This document shows positions 8,833-17,998 of a stretch of 64,000 nucleotides of DNA, one piece after another. The position numbers and the translations under genes were made by a program. Origin of the DNA: Sphingobium sp. 66-54 (GTDB lineage: Bacteria; Pseudomonadota; Alphaproteobacteria; Sphingomonadales; Sphingomonadaceae); assembly GCA_001899715.1 (NCBI GenBank), contig MKWI01000003.1, forward strand, positions 62,001 to 126,000, given 5' to 3'. The first letter of the stretch is position 1, and each line of letters opens with the position of its first letter. The notes under the pieces were generated by a model. The model had not been told where the DNA came from, searched no databases, and worked only from the letters and a program-made list of their open reading frames with translations.

Positions 8833-9287
8833 AGCTTTCTCTCCTCCTGGTTCACAGCACCGATTGAAACCCGGCGTCTATTCTTGCCGTTGCCGCGCCC
8901 TCGGCCACCCACCGGCCAGCGAAATGCAACGACTACTGATTATCAGTGCCTTATTGAGGTCTCAACACATTTTCGCGTGCGGCTTTTCGGCCAGCGCGGC
9001 CCGCCGGTGGTATCCGTGCGATGCATCGACCTATGCAAATATCCAAAATGTATTGTATGTTTCCGCCATGATAAGGCGAATTGGTTACTTGAAAAGATCA
9101 ACCGCCCGCCGTTTAAAATAACCAATCTGGCGCCCGATTTCTGGTTTATATTGAATTAATATTGATTACACCACTTGCACGCAGGTAAGTGACAGCAAAG
9201 GTCGTGTCGCCCAAATTGCTGCCCGGTTCGGGACCAATATTCGGCGTTCAGAACAATCCGAAATCCATGAGAATTAGGAGGGCTATC
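8833..9287. other. AT-rich divergent promoter region
   Basis: About 455 bp between the TonB receptor and the haem peroxidase. The right half (about 9040-9170) is markedly AT-rich compared with its surroundings. It holds an inverted repeat, ATTGGTTA (9080-9087) and TAACCAAT (9119-9126), and near-direct repeats of ATATTGA/TTAAT around 9149-9167. Promoters for both genes probably lie here. No gene is supported. Confidence 0.5.
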
Positions 9288-10772
9288 ATGGCACGCCATG
9301 GCGTATATCCGCGCGACATCGTTCCACCCCGTTCGCAATATTCCGATGCCGGCCGATTTGGCCGCCTGTTCGGTGAATTGCCGCCCTTTGCGGCCGATAC
9401 ACCGGACGTCCGCGCCGCGTTGCTGGACATCGGCAAACCCGGCGGCATCATGGATGCCAAGGACAATCTGACCAAATCGCCACAGGAACTCATCACCAAC
9501 CCGGCTCTGTCCGCCAAGAACAGCGACAATCCCCGGATCACCGCTGGCTTCACCTTTCTCGGCCAGTTCATCGACCACGATATCACGTCTGACCCCACGT
9601 CCAGCCTGGAGCGGCAGGCGGACCCGGAGCAGATCGCCAACTTCCGCACACCGAGCCTGGGGCTGGACAATGTCTATGGCGCCGGCCCCGGCGGCAGCCC
9701 GCACCTCTATGATCTGCAAGGCGGCAAGGGCAGCAAGTTCCTGCTGGAGCCCTGCGGCACGCCGGACAAGTTCGACCTGCCGCGCAACAGCCAGAACGTG
9801 GCCCTGATCGGCGACCCGCGCGACGACGAGAATCTCATCATCTCGCAGTTGCAGGTGGCGTTTCTCAAGTTCCACAATGCGGTGGTCGACTACGTCAAGA
9901 CGAAGATCAAGCTGACCGCATCGGACGAGATCTTCTCGGAAGCCCAGCGGATCGTGCGCTGGCACTATCAATGGATGATCGTGCACGAGTTCCTGCGCCT
10001 CACCTGCGGCGAGGACGTGGTGAACGACGTGCTGCAAAACGGCCGGAAATTCTACAAATGGCGCAACGAGCCTTATATTCCGGTCGAGTTCTCGGTGGCA
10101 GCCTACCGTTTCGGCCACAGCCAGATCCGGCCGTCCTACCGCGCCAACTTCACCGGCAATGCGGGGCAGCCTTTCTTTGCGATGATCTTCACTCCCACCC
10201 CGTCCGACCCGAACGATCCGGACGACCTGTCTGGTGGCTGCCGCGCAGCGCGCCGCTTCGTCGACTGGCCGACTTTCTTCGATTTCAGCGACGGCAATGT
10301 GAAGCTCAACAAGAAGATCGACACGACTTTGTCGACCGCCCTGTTCCGCCTGCCGGGATCGGTGGTGGCGAACCCGGATCCCAAGAGCAATCCGGCTTCG
10401 CTCGCCCAGCGCAACCTGTTGCGCCACCTCACCTTCTCGCTGCCGTCCGGCCAGCGCGTGGCCAAGGCAATGCAGCTTCCCCAACTCTCGAAGGGCGACC
10501 TCGCCGACCTCAAGCCGCACGGGCTGGACGACCGCACGCCGCTGTGGTTCTACATCCTGCGCGAGGCACAGGTCGTGGCGAACGGCGAGACGCTCGGCCC
10601 GGTGGGCGGCCGCATCGTGGCGGAGATATTCCTCGGCCTGATGGAGGGCGACAAGGGCTCCTATCTCTCGCAGGATCCCGAGTGGCAACCGTTCCTGCCC
10701 ACTGTGGATAGCTCGAAAAAGGGCGACGATTTCGCGATGGTCGACCTGCTGCGGTTCGCCGGGGTAGCCTGA
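9288..10772 (+). CDS. Animal-type haem peroxidase (An_peroxidase family)
   Basis: A 494-residue protein of the myeloperoxidase/cyclooxygenase-like superfamily. Visible landmarks are the distal histidine His97 in GQFIDHDIT, the block GDPRDDENLIISQLQVAFL with FHN, the helix WHYQWMIVHEFL, and proximal His277 in YRFGHSQIRPSY. Such enzymes use H2O2 to oxidise substrates or act as fatty-acid dioxygenases. I chose the ATG at 9288 because of TTAGGAGGG; the frame is open further upstream without a start signal. I see no N-terminal signal peptide, so it may be cytoplasmic or leave by another route. It is divergent from a TonB receptor and precedes an IclR gene. Confidence 0.9.
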   Translation: MARHGVYPRDIVPPRSQYSDAGRFGRLFGELPPFAADTPDVRAALLDIGKPGGIMDAKDNLTKSPQELITNPALSAKNSDNPRITAGFTFLGQFIDHDITSDPTSSLERQADPEQIANFRTPSLGLDNVYGAGPGGSPHLYDLQGGKGSKFLLEPCGTPDKFDLPRNSQNVALIGDPRDDENLIISQLQVAFLKFHNAVVDYVKTKIKLTASDEIFSEAQRIVRWHYQWMIVHEFLRLTCGEDVVNDVLQNGRKFYKWRNEPYIPVEFSVAAYRFGHSQIRPSYRANFTGNAGQPFFAMIFTPTPSDPNDPDDLSGGCRAARRFVDWPTFFDFSDGNVKLNKKIDTTLSTALFRLPGSVVANPDPKSNPASLAQRNLLRHLTFSLPSGQRVAKAMQLPQLSKGDLADLKPHGLDDRTPLWFYILREAQVVANGETLGPVGGRIVAEIFLGLMEGDKGSYLSQDPEWQPFLPTVDSSKKGDDFAMVDLLRFAGVA

Positions 10773-10776
10773 ATCC

Positions 10777-10813
10777 GGGCGGGAGCGCTCCGCCCGCCGG
10801 AGCGCTCCACCGG
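10777..10813 (+). terminator. GC-rich hairpins after the peroxidase gene
   Basis: GGGCGGGAGCGCTCCGCCC is a near-perfect palindrome directly after the stop codon. A second GGAGCGCTCC copy follows within 20 bp. No T-run follows; the assignment rests on stem strength and position. Confidence 0.4.
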
Positions 10814-10882
10814 CCCCGCCGGATAAAGCCCATGACGGACGAGACGCTTGCGCTCGCGATAAGGGCAGCTTAGCCCCTCGTC

Positions 10883-11692
10883 ATGCGCGCCAAAGCCGAA
10901 CCCAAAGACCCGGAATATCTCTCCACGCTCGAACGCGGCCTTTCGGTGCTGCGCGCGTTCGATCATGAGCATCCGGAAATGCAATTGAGCGAGGTGGCAG
11001 CCGTCGCCGGGCTCAGCCCCGCGGTCGCGCGGCGCTGCCTCAATACGCTGGTGCGGCTCGGCTATGTCGCGCAGCATGGGCGGCGCTTCCTGCTGCGGCC
11101 GGAGGTGCTGGAGTTCGGCTCGGCCTATCTCTCCTCGATGAACATCGAGCGGATCGTGCTGCCCCAGCTCCAGGCGCTGCGCGACCAGACCGGCGACAGC
11201 AGCTCGCTGGCGGTGCGCTCGGGGGAGGACGTGCTCTACGTCGCCCATGTCTCGACCAACCGGCATATCCGCATCGGCGCCGGTGTCGGCACGCGCTTCC
11301 CGTGGCACGCCGCCTCGCTCGGCAAGGCCATCGCCGCCTTCCAGCCGGACGATGTGGTCGCGGAGCTGCTCGCCACCGCGCCCTTCCAGCGCTTCACCGA
11401 GCGGACGATCACCACCGCCGGCGAGATGCGCGAGACGCTGCGAGAGGTGCGCACCCACGGTTACGCCGCCGCACAGGACGAGTTGGACTATGGTATCGTC
11501 TCGGTCTCCGTGCCGCTGTTCGGCGCGGGCCGGACCGCCATCGCGGCGATCAACTGTTCCACCTCCACCACCCGCGTCGCGGCGGACGAACTGGTCCGCA
11601 CCCGTGTGCCGCTGCTGCGCGAAGCGGCGCAGGAGTTGGAAGCGGCACTGCACCGCTGGCCGGCCCTGGAGCGTTCGCTGGCCACGGCCTGA
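10883..11692 (+). CDS. IclR family transcriptional regulator (PcaR/PobR-like)
   Basis: A 269-residue protein with an N-terminal winged helix (about 15-75: LSTLERGLSVLRAFD, LSEVAAVAGLSPAVARRCLN, LVRLGYV) and a C-terminal IclR effector domain (about 85-255, ending near DYGIVSVSVPLFGAG). The arrangement is closest to the PcaR/PcaU/PobR branch, which responds to aromatic acids or their ring-cleavage products. A pair of palindromes with TTCGAT/TCGAA halves begins one base after its stop codon, a likely binding site. The next gene is a PcaD-like hydrolase, so a role in aromatic degradation is plausible. Confidence 0.9.
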   Translation: MRAKAEPKDPEYLSTLERGLSVLRAFDHEHPEMQLSEVAAVAGLSPAVARRCLNTLVRLGYVAQHGRRFLLRPEVLEFGSAYLSSMNIERIVLPQLQALRDQTGDSSSLAVRSGEDVLYVAHVSTNRHIRIGAGVGTRFPWHAASLGKAIAAFQPDDVVAELLATAPFQRFTERTITTAGEMRETLREVRTHGYAAAQDELDYGIVSVSVPLFGAGRTAIAAINCSTSTTRVAADELVRTRVPLLREAAQELEAALHRWPALERSLATA

Positions 11693-11728
11693 AATTCGAT
11701 TATCGAAAATATTTTCGATTTTCGAATT
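11693..11728. promoter_or_regulatory. Double palindrome, probable IclR-family operator
   Basis: TTCGATTATCGAA (11695-11707) and TTCGATTTTCGAA (11714-11726) are two symmetric sites 19 bp apart. The segment between their centres, ATCGAAAATATTTTCGAT (11702-11719), is itself a perfect 18-bp palindrome. The whole 36 bp is almost fully self-complementary and AT-rich in a GC-rich genome. It could also act as the terminator of the IclR gene. It lies about 550 bp before the next coding start. Confidence 0.55.
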
Positions 11729-12275
11729 GCCTGCCTGGTGCGGGAGGATTAAAGGCGACTCCCGACCCGATGCGCCGATCCTGCGTGCCGGAGAGAGACC
11801 GGAGCGTGCCCAGCGTGTCGTTTCATCCCCGCCAACCTGCCGCCGCATTGTTCGCGCGAGCATTCGCGCGCGGAAGGCCGCCCCGATCGGCCAACTCAGA
11901 GGACGCCCTCCGGCGCCATCGCGGTGCATGCCGGAACGAAGCACCGCTGCGCTCCGCACGCGCCCCGTTATCAGCCGTACATTCCACACATGCGATGAGG
12001 TATCGGCGCAGCGCGGGGTTCGCCGGTCATCTCATCCGCACGGCACCCTTAGGGCGGATCGACATTCAGGATGTTCGGATAGCAAGCCGATCATCGTTTC
12101 AGCATGGCGAAGATCAGGGTGGAGCCGCTTTTCCACCTATTGAATATCGGTCCGTCATAGGCCGGCAGACGCTCGCGATATCACGCTCCTCAAGCGCTGC
12201 GCCACACTCACCCCGCCCTCAATCCGCATGGGCCGCGTGCGCCTCGGTCCACGACACCGCCATGCCGGCGATCCG
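11729..12275. other. Long intergenic region without a recognisable gene
   Basis: About 550 bp between the palindrome and the alpha/beta hydrolase. Frames across it lack family features and ribosome sites. The only structure I recognise is a small element with imperfect terminal inverted repeats at 12048-12162, listed separately. Confidence 0.5.
12048..12162. repeat. MITE-like element, copy A
   Basis: The left end, TTAGGGCGGATCGACATTCA (12050-12069), and the right end, TTGAATATCGGTCCGTCATA (about 12140-12159), are imperfect inverted repeats. The left end closely matches both ends of a second element at 32252-32345. The interior contains no frame. It is probably a small non-autonomous repeat family; no transposase is seen in the window. 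Confidence 0.4.
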
Positions 12276-13124
12276 ATGACGACCAGCCTGCTTCGCACAT
12301 CTGCCGGACCGGCTGGCGACGCGCCTCGTCTCGGCGGTGTGGTGCACCATGTGCCCGTCGAGGGCGGCGACCTCGTCGTCGAGACCATCGGGGTCGGCCC
12401 GCCGCTCATCCTGCTCCACGGCTGGACGCTGGATCGGCGGATGTGGATGCCGCAGGTCGCCGCGCTTGCCCGCCATTACCGGCTCATTGCCTATGACCGG
12501 CGCGGCTTCGGCCAGAGCAGCGCCCCGCCCGATCTGACCCGCGAGCCTGACGATCTGCACGCCGTCGCCACCGCCTGCGCCGCCGCCCGCTTCACCCTGG
12601 TCGGCATGTCGCAGGGCGCCCGCGTCGCGCTTGGCTTCGCGGCGCGCTGGCCCGCGCAGGTCGCCGCGCTGGTGCTGCAAGGCTCACCCTTCCCTGCCCC
12701 GCAAGGCGAAACGGCGGACGAGGAAGCGCTCCCCATTGCCGAGATGCGCCGCCTCGCGCGCGCCGGACGGCTCGACGCCATGCGTGCGCTGTGGGACGCC
12801 CATCCACTGATGCGCCTCCACCGCGCTGCCGCCGCGCCGCTCCGCACGGCCATGCTCGCCGATTATACCGCGCGCGACCTCACGGGCCCGCAGACCCGGC
12901 TCACCATCGCCCCCGAGACCTTGCGTCGTATGGCCATGCCCGCGCTCATCGTCACCGGCGAAGCGGAACCGCCCGCCCGCCAGAGCGCCGCCGCACTGCT
13001 CGCCCAGCGCCTGCCCGCCGTCTCGCGCTGCACCGTCGCCGGCGCCGGCCACCTCGCCAATCTCGACGATCCCGCCGCCTATAACGCCGCATTGCTGGCG
13101 TTTCTCGACCAAAGCGAGGAATAA
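12276..13124 (+). CDS. Alpha/beta hydrolase (3-oxoadipate enol-lactonase-like)
   Basis: A 282-residue alpha/beta-fold hydrolase. It has the oxyanion-hole segment LILLHGWTLD, then YDRRGFGQS, the nucleophile elbow GMSQGAR (Ser112) and a C-terminal catalytic histidine in GAGHLANLDDP. The layout resembles PcaD enol-lactone hydrolases and related C-C or ester hydrolases. The ATG at 12276 gives the family-typical length. It follows the IclR regulator on the same strand, but with a gap of about 580 bp, so it probably has its own promoter. The actual substrate is not determined. Confidence 0.82.
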   Translation: MTTSLLRTSAGPAGDAPRLGGVVHHVPVEGGDLVVETIGVGPPLILLHGWTLDRRMWMPQVAALARHYRLIAYDRRGFGQSSAPPDLTREPDDLHAVATACAAARFTLVGMSQGARVALGFAARWPAQVAALVLQGSPFPAPQGETADEEALPIAEMRRLARAGRLDAMRALWDAHPLMRLHRAAAAPLRTAMLADYTARDLTGPQTRLTIAPETLRRMAMPALIVTGEAEPPARQSAAALLAQRLPAVSRCTVAGAGHLANLDDPAAYNAALLAFLDQSEE

Positions 13125-13250
13125 GTTCCGCTAGAATATGTTCGGCGTTGCTGGGATCGAAGTCAGCATCCCAGCTTTCTGCTTTCCCACGTTTTCCGAG
13201 CCGCCAGAATGTATCACCCCCGCCCGCATCGAGCGCCATCGGGGCCTGAA

Positions 13251-13275
13251 CGGGAGCCGGCAAACCCGGCTCCCG
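13251..13275 (-). terminator. Strong hairpin between convergent genes
   Basis: CGGGAGCCGG and CCGGCTCCCG form a 10-bp perfect stem with a 5-nt loop, 9 bp beyond the stop of the TonB receptor. It lies between that receptor and the hydrolase, which are convergent, so it may act on both transcripts. No T-run is present. Confidence 0.5.
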
Positions 13276-13284
13276 CCCCTCGGA

Positions 13285-15798
13285 TCAGAACCGCTTCTTG
13301 ACGCTCACCGCCCATTCGCGCGGACGGCCCGGCTGGGCGTTGGTGTAGCCCAGGCCGCTGGTCGACTGGTCGTTGATGGTTAGATAATAATATTTGTCGA
13401 ACAGGTTCGTGATCTCGGCCGCAATCTCCAGATCGCCGCCGCCATTGCGCCAGGTGAGCCGCGCATTGGCGAGCCAATAGCCGGCGATCTTGTTGCTGTC
13501 GCGGTTGATGGCGTTGGTGTGGATCTTGCCCTGATAGGCGGCATCGAAGCGCGGCGTGATCGAGCCGGTATCGCCCAGGTCGATCGCATACTGGATGCCG
13601 CCGCTCCACTTCCAACGCGGCGTGAAGGCCGGATAATCGCCAAACTGCGGTGCGTTGATGTTGGTCGGGCCGCCGACGCTGACGGTGCCCGTCCCCGTCG
13701 AGAAGCTCGCGAACTTCTTGTAGTCGAAGTCGAGGAACGCCATCGAACCGTCGATCAGCAGGCCGTCGACCGGCCGCAGCGTGGTCTCCACCTCAATGCC
13801 CTTCATCCGCGCGTCGCCCGCATTGACCGGGAGTGCGCAGGGGGCACCGAAGCCGGTGCCGGCCTGCACCGTGCAGTTGGTCAGGGTGAGCTGGATGCCG
13901 CTGTAATCGCTCAGGAACGCCGCGACATTCAGCCGCACGCGCCGGTCCACAAAGTCGCTCTTGAAGCCGACTTCATAGGAATTGAGCGTCTCCGGGCCAA
14001 ACGGCAGCACCTGCTGCGGATAATAAGGCCGTGGGTTGAGGCCGCCGCCCTTGTAGCCCGTCGAGACCTGTGCATAGGTCATGAACGCATCGTTCCAGCG
14101 ATATTGCAGGGCGATACGCCAGTCGACCCGGTCACCCGCCGCAGTGCCGGTCTTGCCGTTCAGCGGGGCGAGCAGCAACGGGGCCGGGCCGCCATCGGGC
14201 CCGCGCCGCACATAGGTGTAGACCTTCTTCTCGTCGGTATAGCGGATGCCGCCGTTGATGCTGAGCGCTTCGGTCGGCGACCAGGTGACGTTGGCGAACA
14301 CCGCCTTGCTGTCCAGCGTGACCGGATCGCTCTGCTCGAAGCGCAGCCCCGAAGCGGGCAGGCCCTGGAACGAGGTATAGACCGACTTCTGATCGCTGTA
14401 ATAGCCGCCGATCGTATATTCGATCTCCTTATTCGCGCCGAATGCGCCGTTCAACCGCAGCTCCTGGCTGAAGAAGCGGAAGGTGAGCGGCCCGTAGCCG
14501 AGGCTGTGCGCCATCGGCGAGGTGTCGTTGTCATTCTCGAAGTTGGAAACATATTCGCGATAGGCGGTGATCGAGACCAGCTTGAGGTCGTCGGCCACAT
14601 CCCAGTCGAGCTGGCCGGAGAGACCCCAACCCTCGAACTTGATGCGCCCCGCCGCCTGATCGCGCGGCGTCCCGGTATCGGGATCGGCATCGTTCGTGTA
14701 GCTGGCGAAGTTGCAGAAGCGCCCGCAGATGAAGCGCGTATCGTAAGCGATGCCCGGCCCATAGGGGTTGATGTCACGTCCCGTTGCGGTCGGGTTGGCA
14801 TAAGGCGGGTTGCCGGGCGCCGGCAGCGGGAAGCGCGGGCTGGCGATCACGCCGTTGGGATAATGGCTCTCCAGCAGCACCGAGCCGACCTGCCAGCGAT
14901 CGTCGACCGTGTAGTCGGCGATGACATTGATGTCGATCGTATCGGCCGGACGCCAGCGCAACTGGCCGCGCAGGCCCATATAATTGACGTTGCCCTCGTC
15001 GGCGACCTGACAGCCGCTCCCCGCCGCGCGGGTGGCCGGGATGCCGTCGGCCGGGTTAATCTGCGCGCCGGGGTTCAGTGGCGCATCGGCGGGCAGGGTG
15101 GCGGGGCCGCCCATCGGATAGACGCAGCCGAAATCGAGCCGCTGGACATAACCTTCCTGCTTCTTGGCAACGCCGGCAAGGCGCATGTCCAGGCCCTGGG
15201 TGAGATTGAAGTCGGCGCTGCCGCGCAGGTCGATGCGGTTGCGGCTGCCGTAGACGGCGGAAATCGTGCCGGTGTTGCTGCCTTCCGGCCGCTTGGAATA
15301 GAGCTTCACCGCGCCGCCGATCGAGTTGCGGCCGGCGAGCGTCCCCTGCGGCCCGCGCAGAATTTCCACGCGGTCGAGGTCCAGCAGATCGAAGATCGAG
15401 CCGGTCAGCGTCGCGTAATAGACATCGTCGACATAGAGGCCGACGCCCGGTTCGAGCGCCGGATTGAAGTCATATTGGCCAACGCCGCGAATATTGGCGG
15501 CGAGCGACGGGCCGAAGGCCGCCCCCTGCGGCTTCAGCGTGACCGACGGCGCCTGATTGGCCACCTGGCTGATGTCCGTCTGGCTGCGTGCCTCCAGCAT
15601 GGCGGCGTTGACCGCCGTGATCGCCAGCGGCGTGTCCTGCAAATTCTGCTCGCGGAACTGCGCGGTGACGACGATCGTCTCGCTATCGGCCGCGTCGCTC
15701 TGCGGCGTATTCGCCGCCTGATCCTGCGCCAGCAACGGGGCCGGCACCAGCATCATCGCCAGTGCCGACGAACATAAGAATGCGAACCTGTTAGTCAT
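13285..15798 (-). CDS. TonB-dependent outer-membrane receptor (837 aa)
   Basis: It starts with a signal peptide ending at LLAQ and a TonB-box-like ETIVVTAQFREQNLQDTPLA. The plug domain has LDLDRVEILRGPQGTLAGRN, the hallmark of the sphingomonad receptor subfamily, and the barrel ends in SVKKRF. GGGAGGG precedes the ATG. The gene is 51 bp downstream of a MarR regulator on the same strand, which suggests that one ligand controls uptake through this receptor. The substrate is unknown; sphingomonad receptors of this type often sit with genes for aromatic or plant-derived compounds. Confidence 0.92.
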   Translation of the reverse strand: MTNRFAFLCSSALAMMLVPAPLLAQDQAANTPQSDAADSETIVVTAQFREQNLQDTPLAITAVNAAMLEARSQTDISQVANQAPSVTLKPQGAAFGPSLAANIRGVGQYDFNPALEPGVGLYVDDVYYATLTGSIFDLLDLDRVEILRGPQGTLAGRNSIGGAVKLYSKRPEGSNTGTISAVYGSRNRIDLRGSADFNLTQGLDMRLAGVAKKQEGYVQRLDFGCVYPMGGPATLPADAPLNPGAQINPADGIPATRAAGSGCQVADEGNVNYMGLRGQLRWRPADTIDINVIADYTVDDRWQVGSVLLESHYPNGVIASPRFPLPAPGNPPYANPTATGRDINPYGPGIAYDTRFICGRFCNFASYTNDADPDTGTPRDQAAGRIKFEGWGLSGQLDWDVADDLKLVSITAYREYVSNFENDNDTSPMAHSLGYGPLTFRFFSQELRLNGAFGANKEIEYTIGGYYSDQKSVYTSFQGLPASGLRFEQSDPVTLDSKAVFANVTWSPTEALSINGGIRYTDEKKVYTYVRRGPDGGPAPLLLAPLNGKTGTAAGDRVDWRIALQYRWNDAFMTYAQVSTGYKGGGLNPRPYYPQQVLPFGPETLNSYEVGFKSDFVDRRVRLNVAAFLSDYSGIQLTLTNCTVQAGTGFGAPCALPVNAGDARMKGIEVETTLRPVDGLLIDGSMAFLDFDYKKFASFSTGTGTVSVGGPTNINAPQFGDYPAFTPRWKWSGGIQYAIDLGDTGSITPRFDAAYQGKIHTNAINRDSNKIAGYWLANARLTWRNGGGDLEIAAEITNLFDKYYYLTINDQSTSGLGYTNAQPGRPREWAVSVKKRF

Positions 15799-15849
15799 GG
15801 TATTTCCCTCCCTTTTATAACGAATATAGTTCTTTCTAATGAGCGACCC

Positions 15850-16347
15850 TCATCCGGTTTCCGAGCCGCCTTGCGGGGCGGGGCCGGCCGCGCCACGGGG
15901 CGACTTCTCCTCACGCAGATCGGCTTCTTCCTCGTCGATGGCGCGTTGCACCTTGGCGAGCAGGCGCAGCAGCGTGGCGCGTTCGTCAGGCGTGAGATGG
16001 GTTGCCAGCAGCGCTTCAGCGCGGCTGTGGCGTTCGAGCAGGTCGGCGAGCGCCGCTTCGCCCTCGCTGGTGAGATGGAGCCCCTTGCTGCGGCGGTCGC
16101 GCCCCTTGCCGCGCGTCAGCAGGCCGCGCGCCTCAAGCCGGCTCGCAACCTTCATGCCGACCATGCGGTTCCCCGCGAGCGCGCGACCGAGCATGGTCTG
16201 GTCGCATCCCGGCTGCTCGCGCACCAGCAGCAACGCGGTGGTATCGGCCGGGCGCAGCGGACTATCGGCCAGCAACCGGTGCAGGCTGCGCAAAGCCGCA
16301 CAGCGCACCATATCGAGCTGATAGCCGAGAATATCCGCCAGTTTCAT
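15850..16347 (-). CDS. MarR family transcriptional regulator
   Basis: A 165-residue single-domain MarR protein: a helix pair with LADILGYQLDMVRCAALRSL, a winged helix with MVGMKVASRLEARGLLTRG, the wing GRDRRSKGLHLTSEGEAAL, and a long C-terminal dimerisation helix. The ATG at 16347 follows GGCGGACCGGT; in-frame codons run further upstream but only from a TTG. A perfect inverted repeat lies 30 bp ahead of the start. It precedes the 837-residue TonB receptor with a 51-bp gap, so it probably represses itself and the receptor. Confidence 0.88.
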   Translation of the reverse strand: MKLADILGYQLDMVRCAALRSLHRLLADSPLRPADTTALLLVREQPGCDQTMLGRALAGNRMVGMKVASRLEARGLLTRGKGRDRRSKGLHLTSEGEAALADLLERHSRAEALLATHLTPDERATLLRLLAKVQRAIDEEEADLREEKSPRGAAGPAPQGGSETG

Positions 16348-16376
16348 ACCGGTCCGCCCCCACGCGAAACCCGGAC

Positions 16377-16397
16377 ATTGTATCTTATGGATACAAT
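16377..16397. promoter_or_regulatory. Palindromic operator upstream of the MarR gene
   Basis: ATTGTATC-TTATG-GATACAAT is a perfect 8+8 inverted repeat with a 5-bp spacer, about 30 bp before the MarR start codon. A smaller ATTG-TG-CAAT lies next to it (16396-16405). The size and symmetry fit MarR-family operators, so autoregulation is likely. Confidence 0.6.
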
Positions 16398-16557
16398 TGT
16401 GCAATCCTATTGTTGAACAGTCTTACAGTTTTGGATCATGCCAGCCGGTGGGCGCGCGCAGCCACCGCCGGGGATGCCGCCCCTACAGATGCGTCGCGGC
16501 GCGCCCCGCTCACCCCAAGGCAGGCCTGGAGTCACCGGCGTCCAACTCGGCCTGTCG

Positions 16558-17700
16558 TTATTCCGACCGGACCGGCAGCCTGAAGGAATTGAAGAGCGCG
16601 ACCAGCTCGGCCTGGCGGTGGGTGCCGGTCTTTTCGAAAAGCTGGCCCAGATGGGTGCGGACCGTGGCATCGCTGACGGCCAGGTCGCGCGCGATTTCGG
16701 CGACAGTCCCACCCGCCGCGACGCGGGAGAAGATGCGCCGCTCGGTGCGGGTGAGGCCGAACAGGGCGCCGACGATTTCGCTGGGGTCGCGCTGCGGGCC
16801 GTGTGGGCCGACGAAGATCACCGCCGGTCCACCGCCGCCTCCGCCCGTTCCGCCGCGCGCCATCGGCAGTGGCAGCACATACAGCGAGAGCAGCCGCCCG
16901 GTTGCCTTGTCCTGAAGGGGAATATCGCATCCCATGCCGCTGGCGCGCCGGTCCTGCCCCGTCAGCGAGATCAGCGCCCGGTTGAGCGCCTGGTTGGCAA
17001 CCCCATCTTGCAGGACCAGCCGGTCGGATCGGATACGGAGCGCCCTCACCGTGCCCAGCAGCTCATCCGCCGCGCTGTTGCGCCAGACGAGATGGGCCCC
17101 GGCGGAAACGATGAACACCGGCGTCGAAAGCCGCTTCAACACCGCCTCCATGCTGTTCGCGGTCAACTGGCGCAGATCGAGCAGCCGGCTGATCGCCACC
17201 GCGCGCTGGAGGTGCGGAATGAGCAGCCACGCGGTCTCCACGTCCGCTTCCCGGATAGCGCCGGCACTTTCGTGCCGCCCCAGTCCAATAGTGCCGATCA
17301 TCCGGTTATCCCGCACGAGGCCGATCCCCATGAGGTCGATGATCCGCTGCGGCCGCGCCCATTCGGTATAATAGCGATTTTCCGCCGTCACCGCGCGGGG
17401 ATTGATCCGGGTGAGGATGTAGGGCTCCTCCAGCGGAAGGGCGTTGAGCGTCTCCAGCCCGCCCCACTGGTCGATAACTTCTTGCGTATAGTTCGTCATG
17501 CGGCTGAGCCACGGCTCCTCGACGCCGTTGGTGATGCTCAGCACCGTGGCGCCGGCCCGCATGTCCATCAGCGACAGCGCCGCATTGCAAAAATGCAACG
17601 TCTCCATGATCCGCGCCAGAGCATCCGGCCAACAGTCCGGGTCCAGCGCGCAATCGTAGATAAGGCCGATCAGCTCGGCAAAGGCTTCCGTCCCCAGCAT
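16558..17700 (-). CDS. LuxR-type transcriptional regulator
   Basis: A 380-residue protein. The N-terminal 300 residues are a probable sensory region with PAS/GAF character (ANSMEAVLKRLSTPVFIV). The C-terminal 60 residues are a LuxR helix-turn-helix: LTRTERRIFSRVAAGGTVAE, then ARDLAVSDATVRTHLGQLFE. A short glycine run interrupts the chain near residue 287. The ATG at 17700 is supported by GGGGGAG; an upstream in-frame start adds 17 residues. It stands alone, divergent from the exonuclease-ligase pair. No receiver domain or autoinducer-domain signature is evident, so the signal is unknown. Confidence 0.85.
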   Translation of the reverse strand: MLGTEAFAELIGLIYDCALDPDCWPDALARIMETLHFCNAALSLMDMRAGATVLSITNGVEEPWLSRMTNYTQEVIDQWGGLETLNALPLEEPYILTRINPRAVTAENRYYTEWARPQRIIDLMGIGLVRDNRMIGTIGLGRHESAGAIREADVETAWLLIPHLQRAVAISRLLDLRQLTANSMEAVLKRLSTPVFIVSAGAHLVWRNSAADELLGTVRALRIRSDRLVLQDGVANQALNRALISLTGQDRRASGMGCDIPLQDKATGRLLSLYVLPLPMARGGTGGGGGGPAVIFVGPHGPQRDPSEIVGALFGLTRTERRIFSRVAAGGTVAEIARDLAVSDATVRTHLGQLFEKTGTHRQAELVALFNSFRLPVRSE

Positions 17701-17998
17701 TTCTCCCCCGCGACGGAGGCGCGTTTTACCATCTTCCACCACCCCACGCAAAGCGGACCCAAAGGGATAAAATCAACTTGGAATTTCCACGAGTTGGTGA
17801 CTGCTCCCCGCTTGCCGCCGCTCGCGACTCGGCGGCACAGGCCCGCAAGAGCCGTGTCGCCCCTCGCCGGCCAGCGCCGCCTGCGGCTCGACTATGACAC
17901 TGGCGCGGCCGCATGTATGTGACCCATCGCATCCGCCGCGCGGCAACATCATCCCGAAACGCTGGACTTTCCGCACACCAGCACCATCTTGAGTACTG

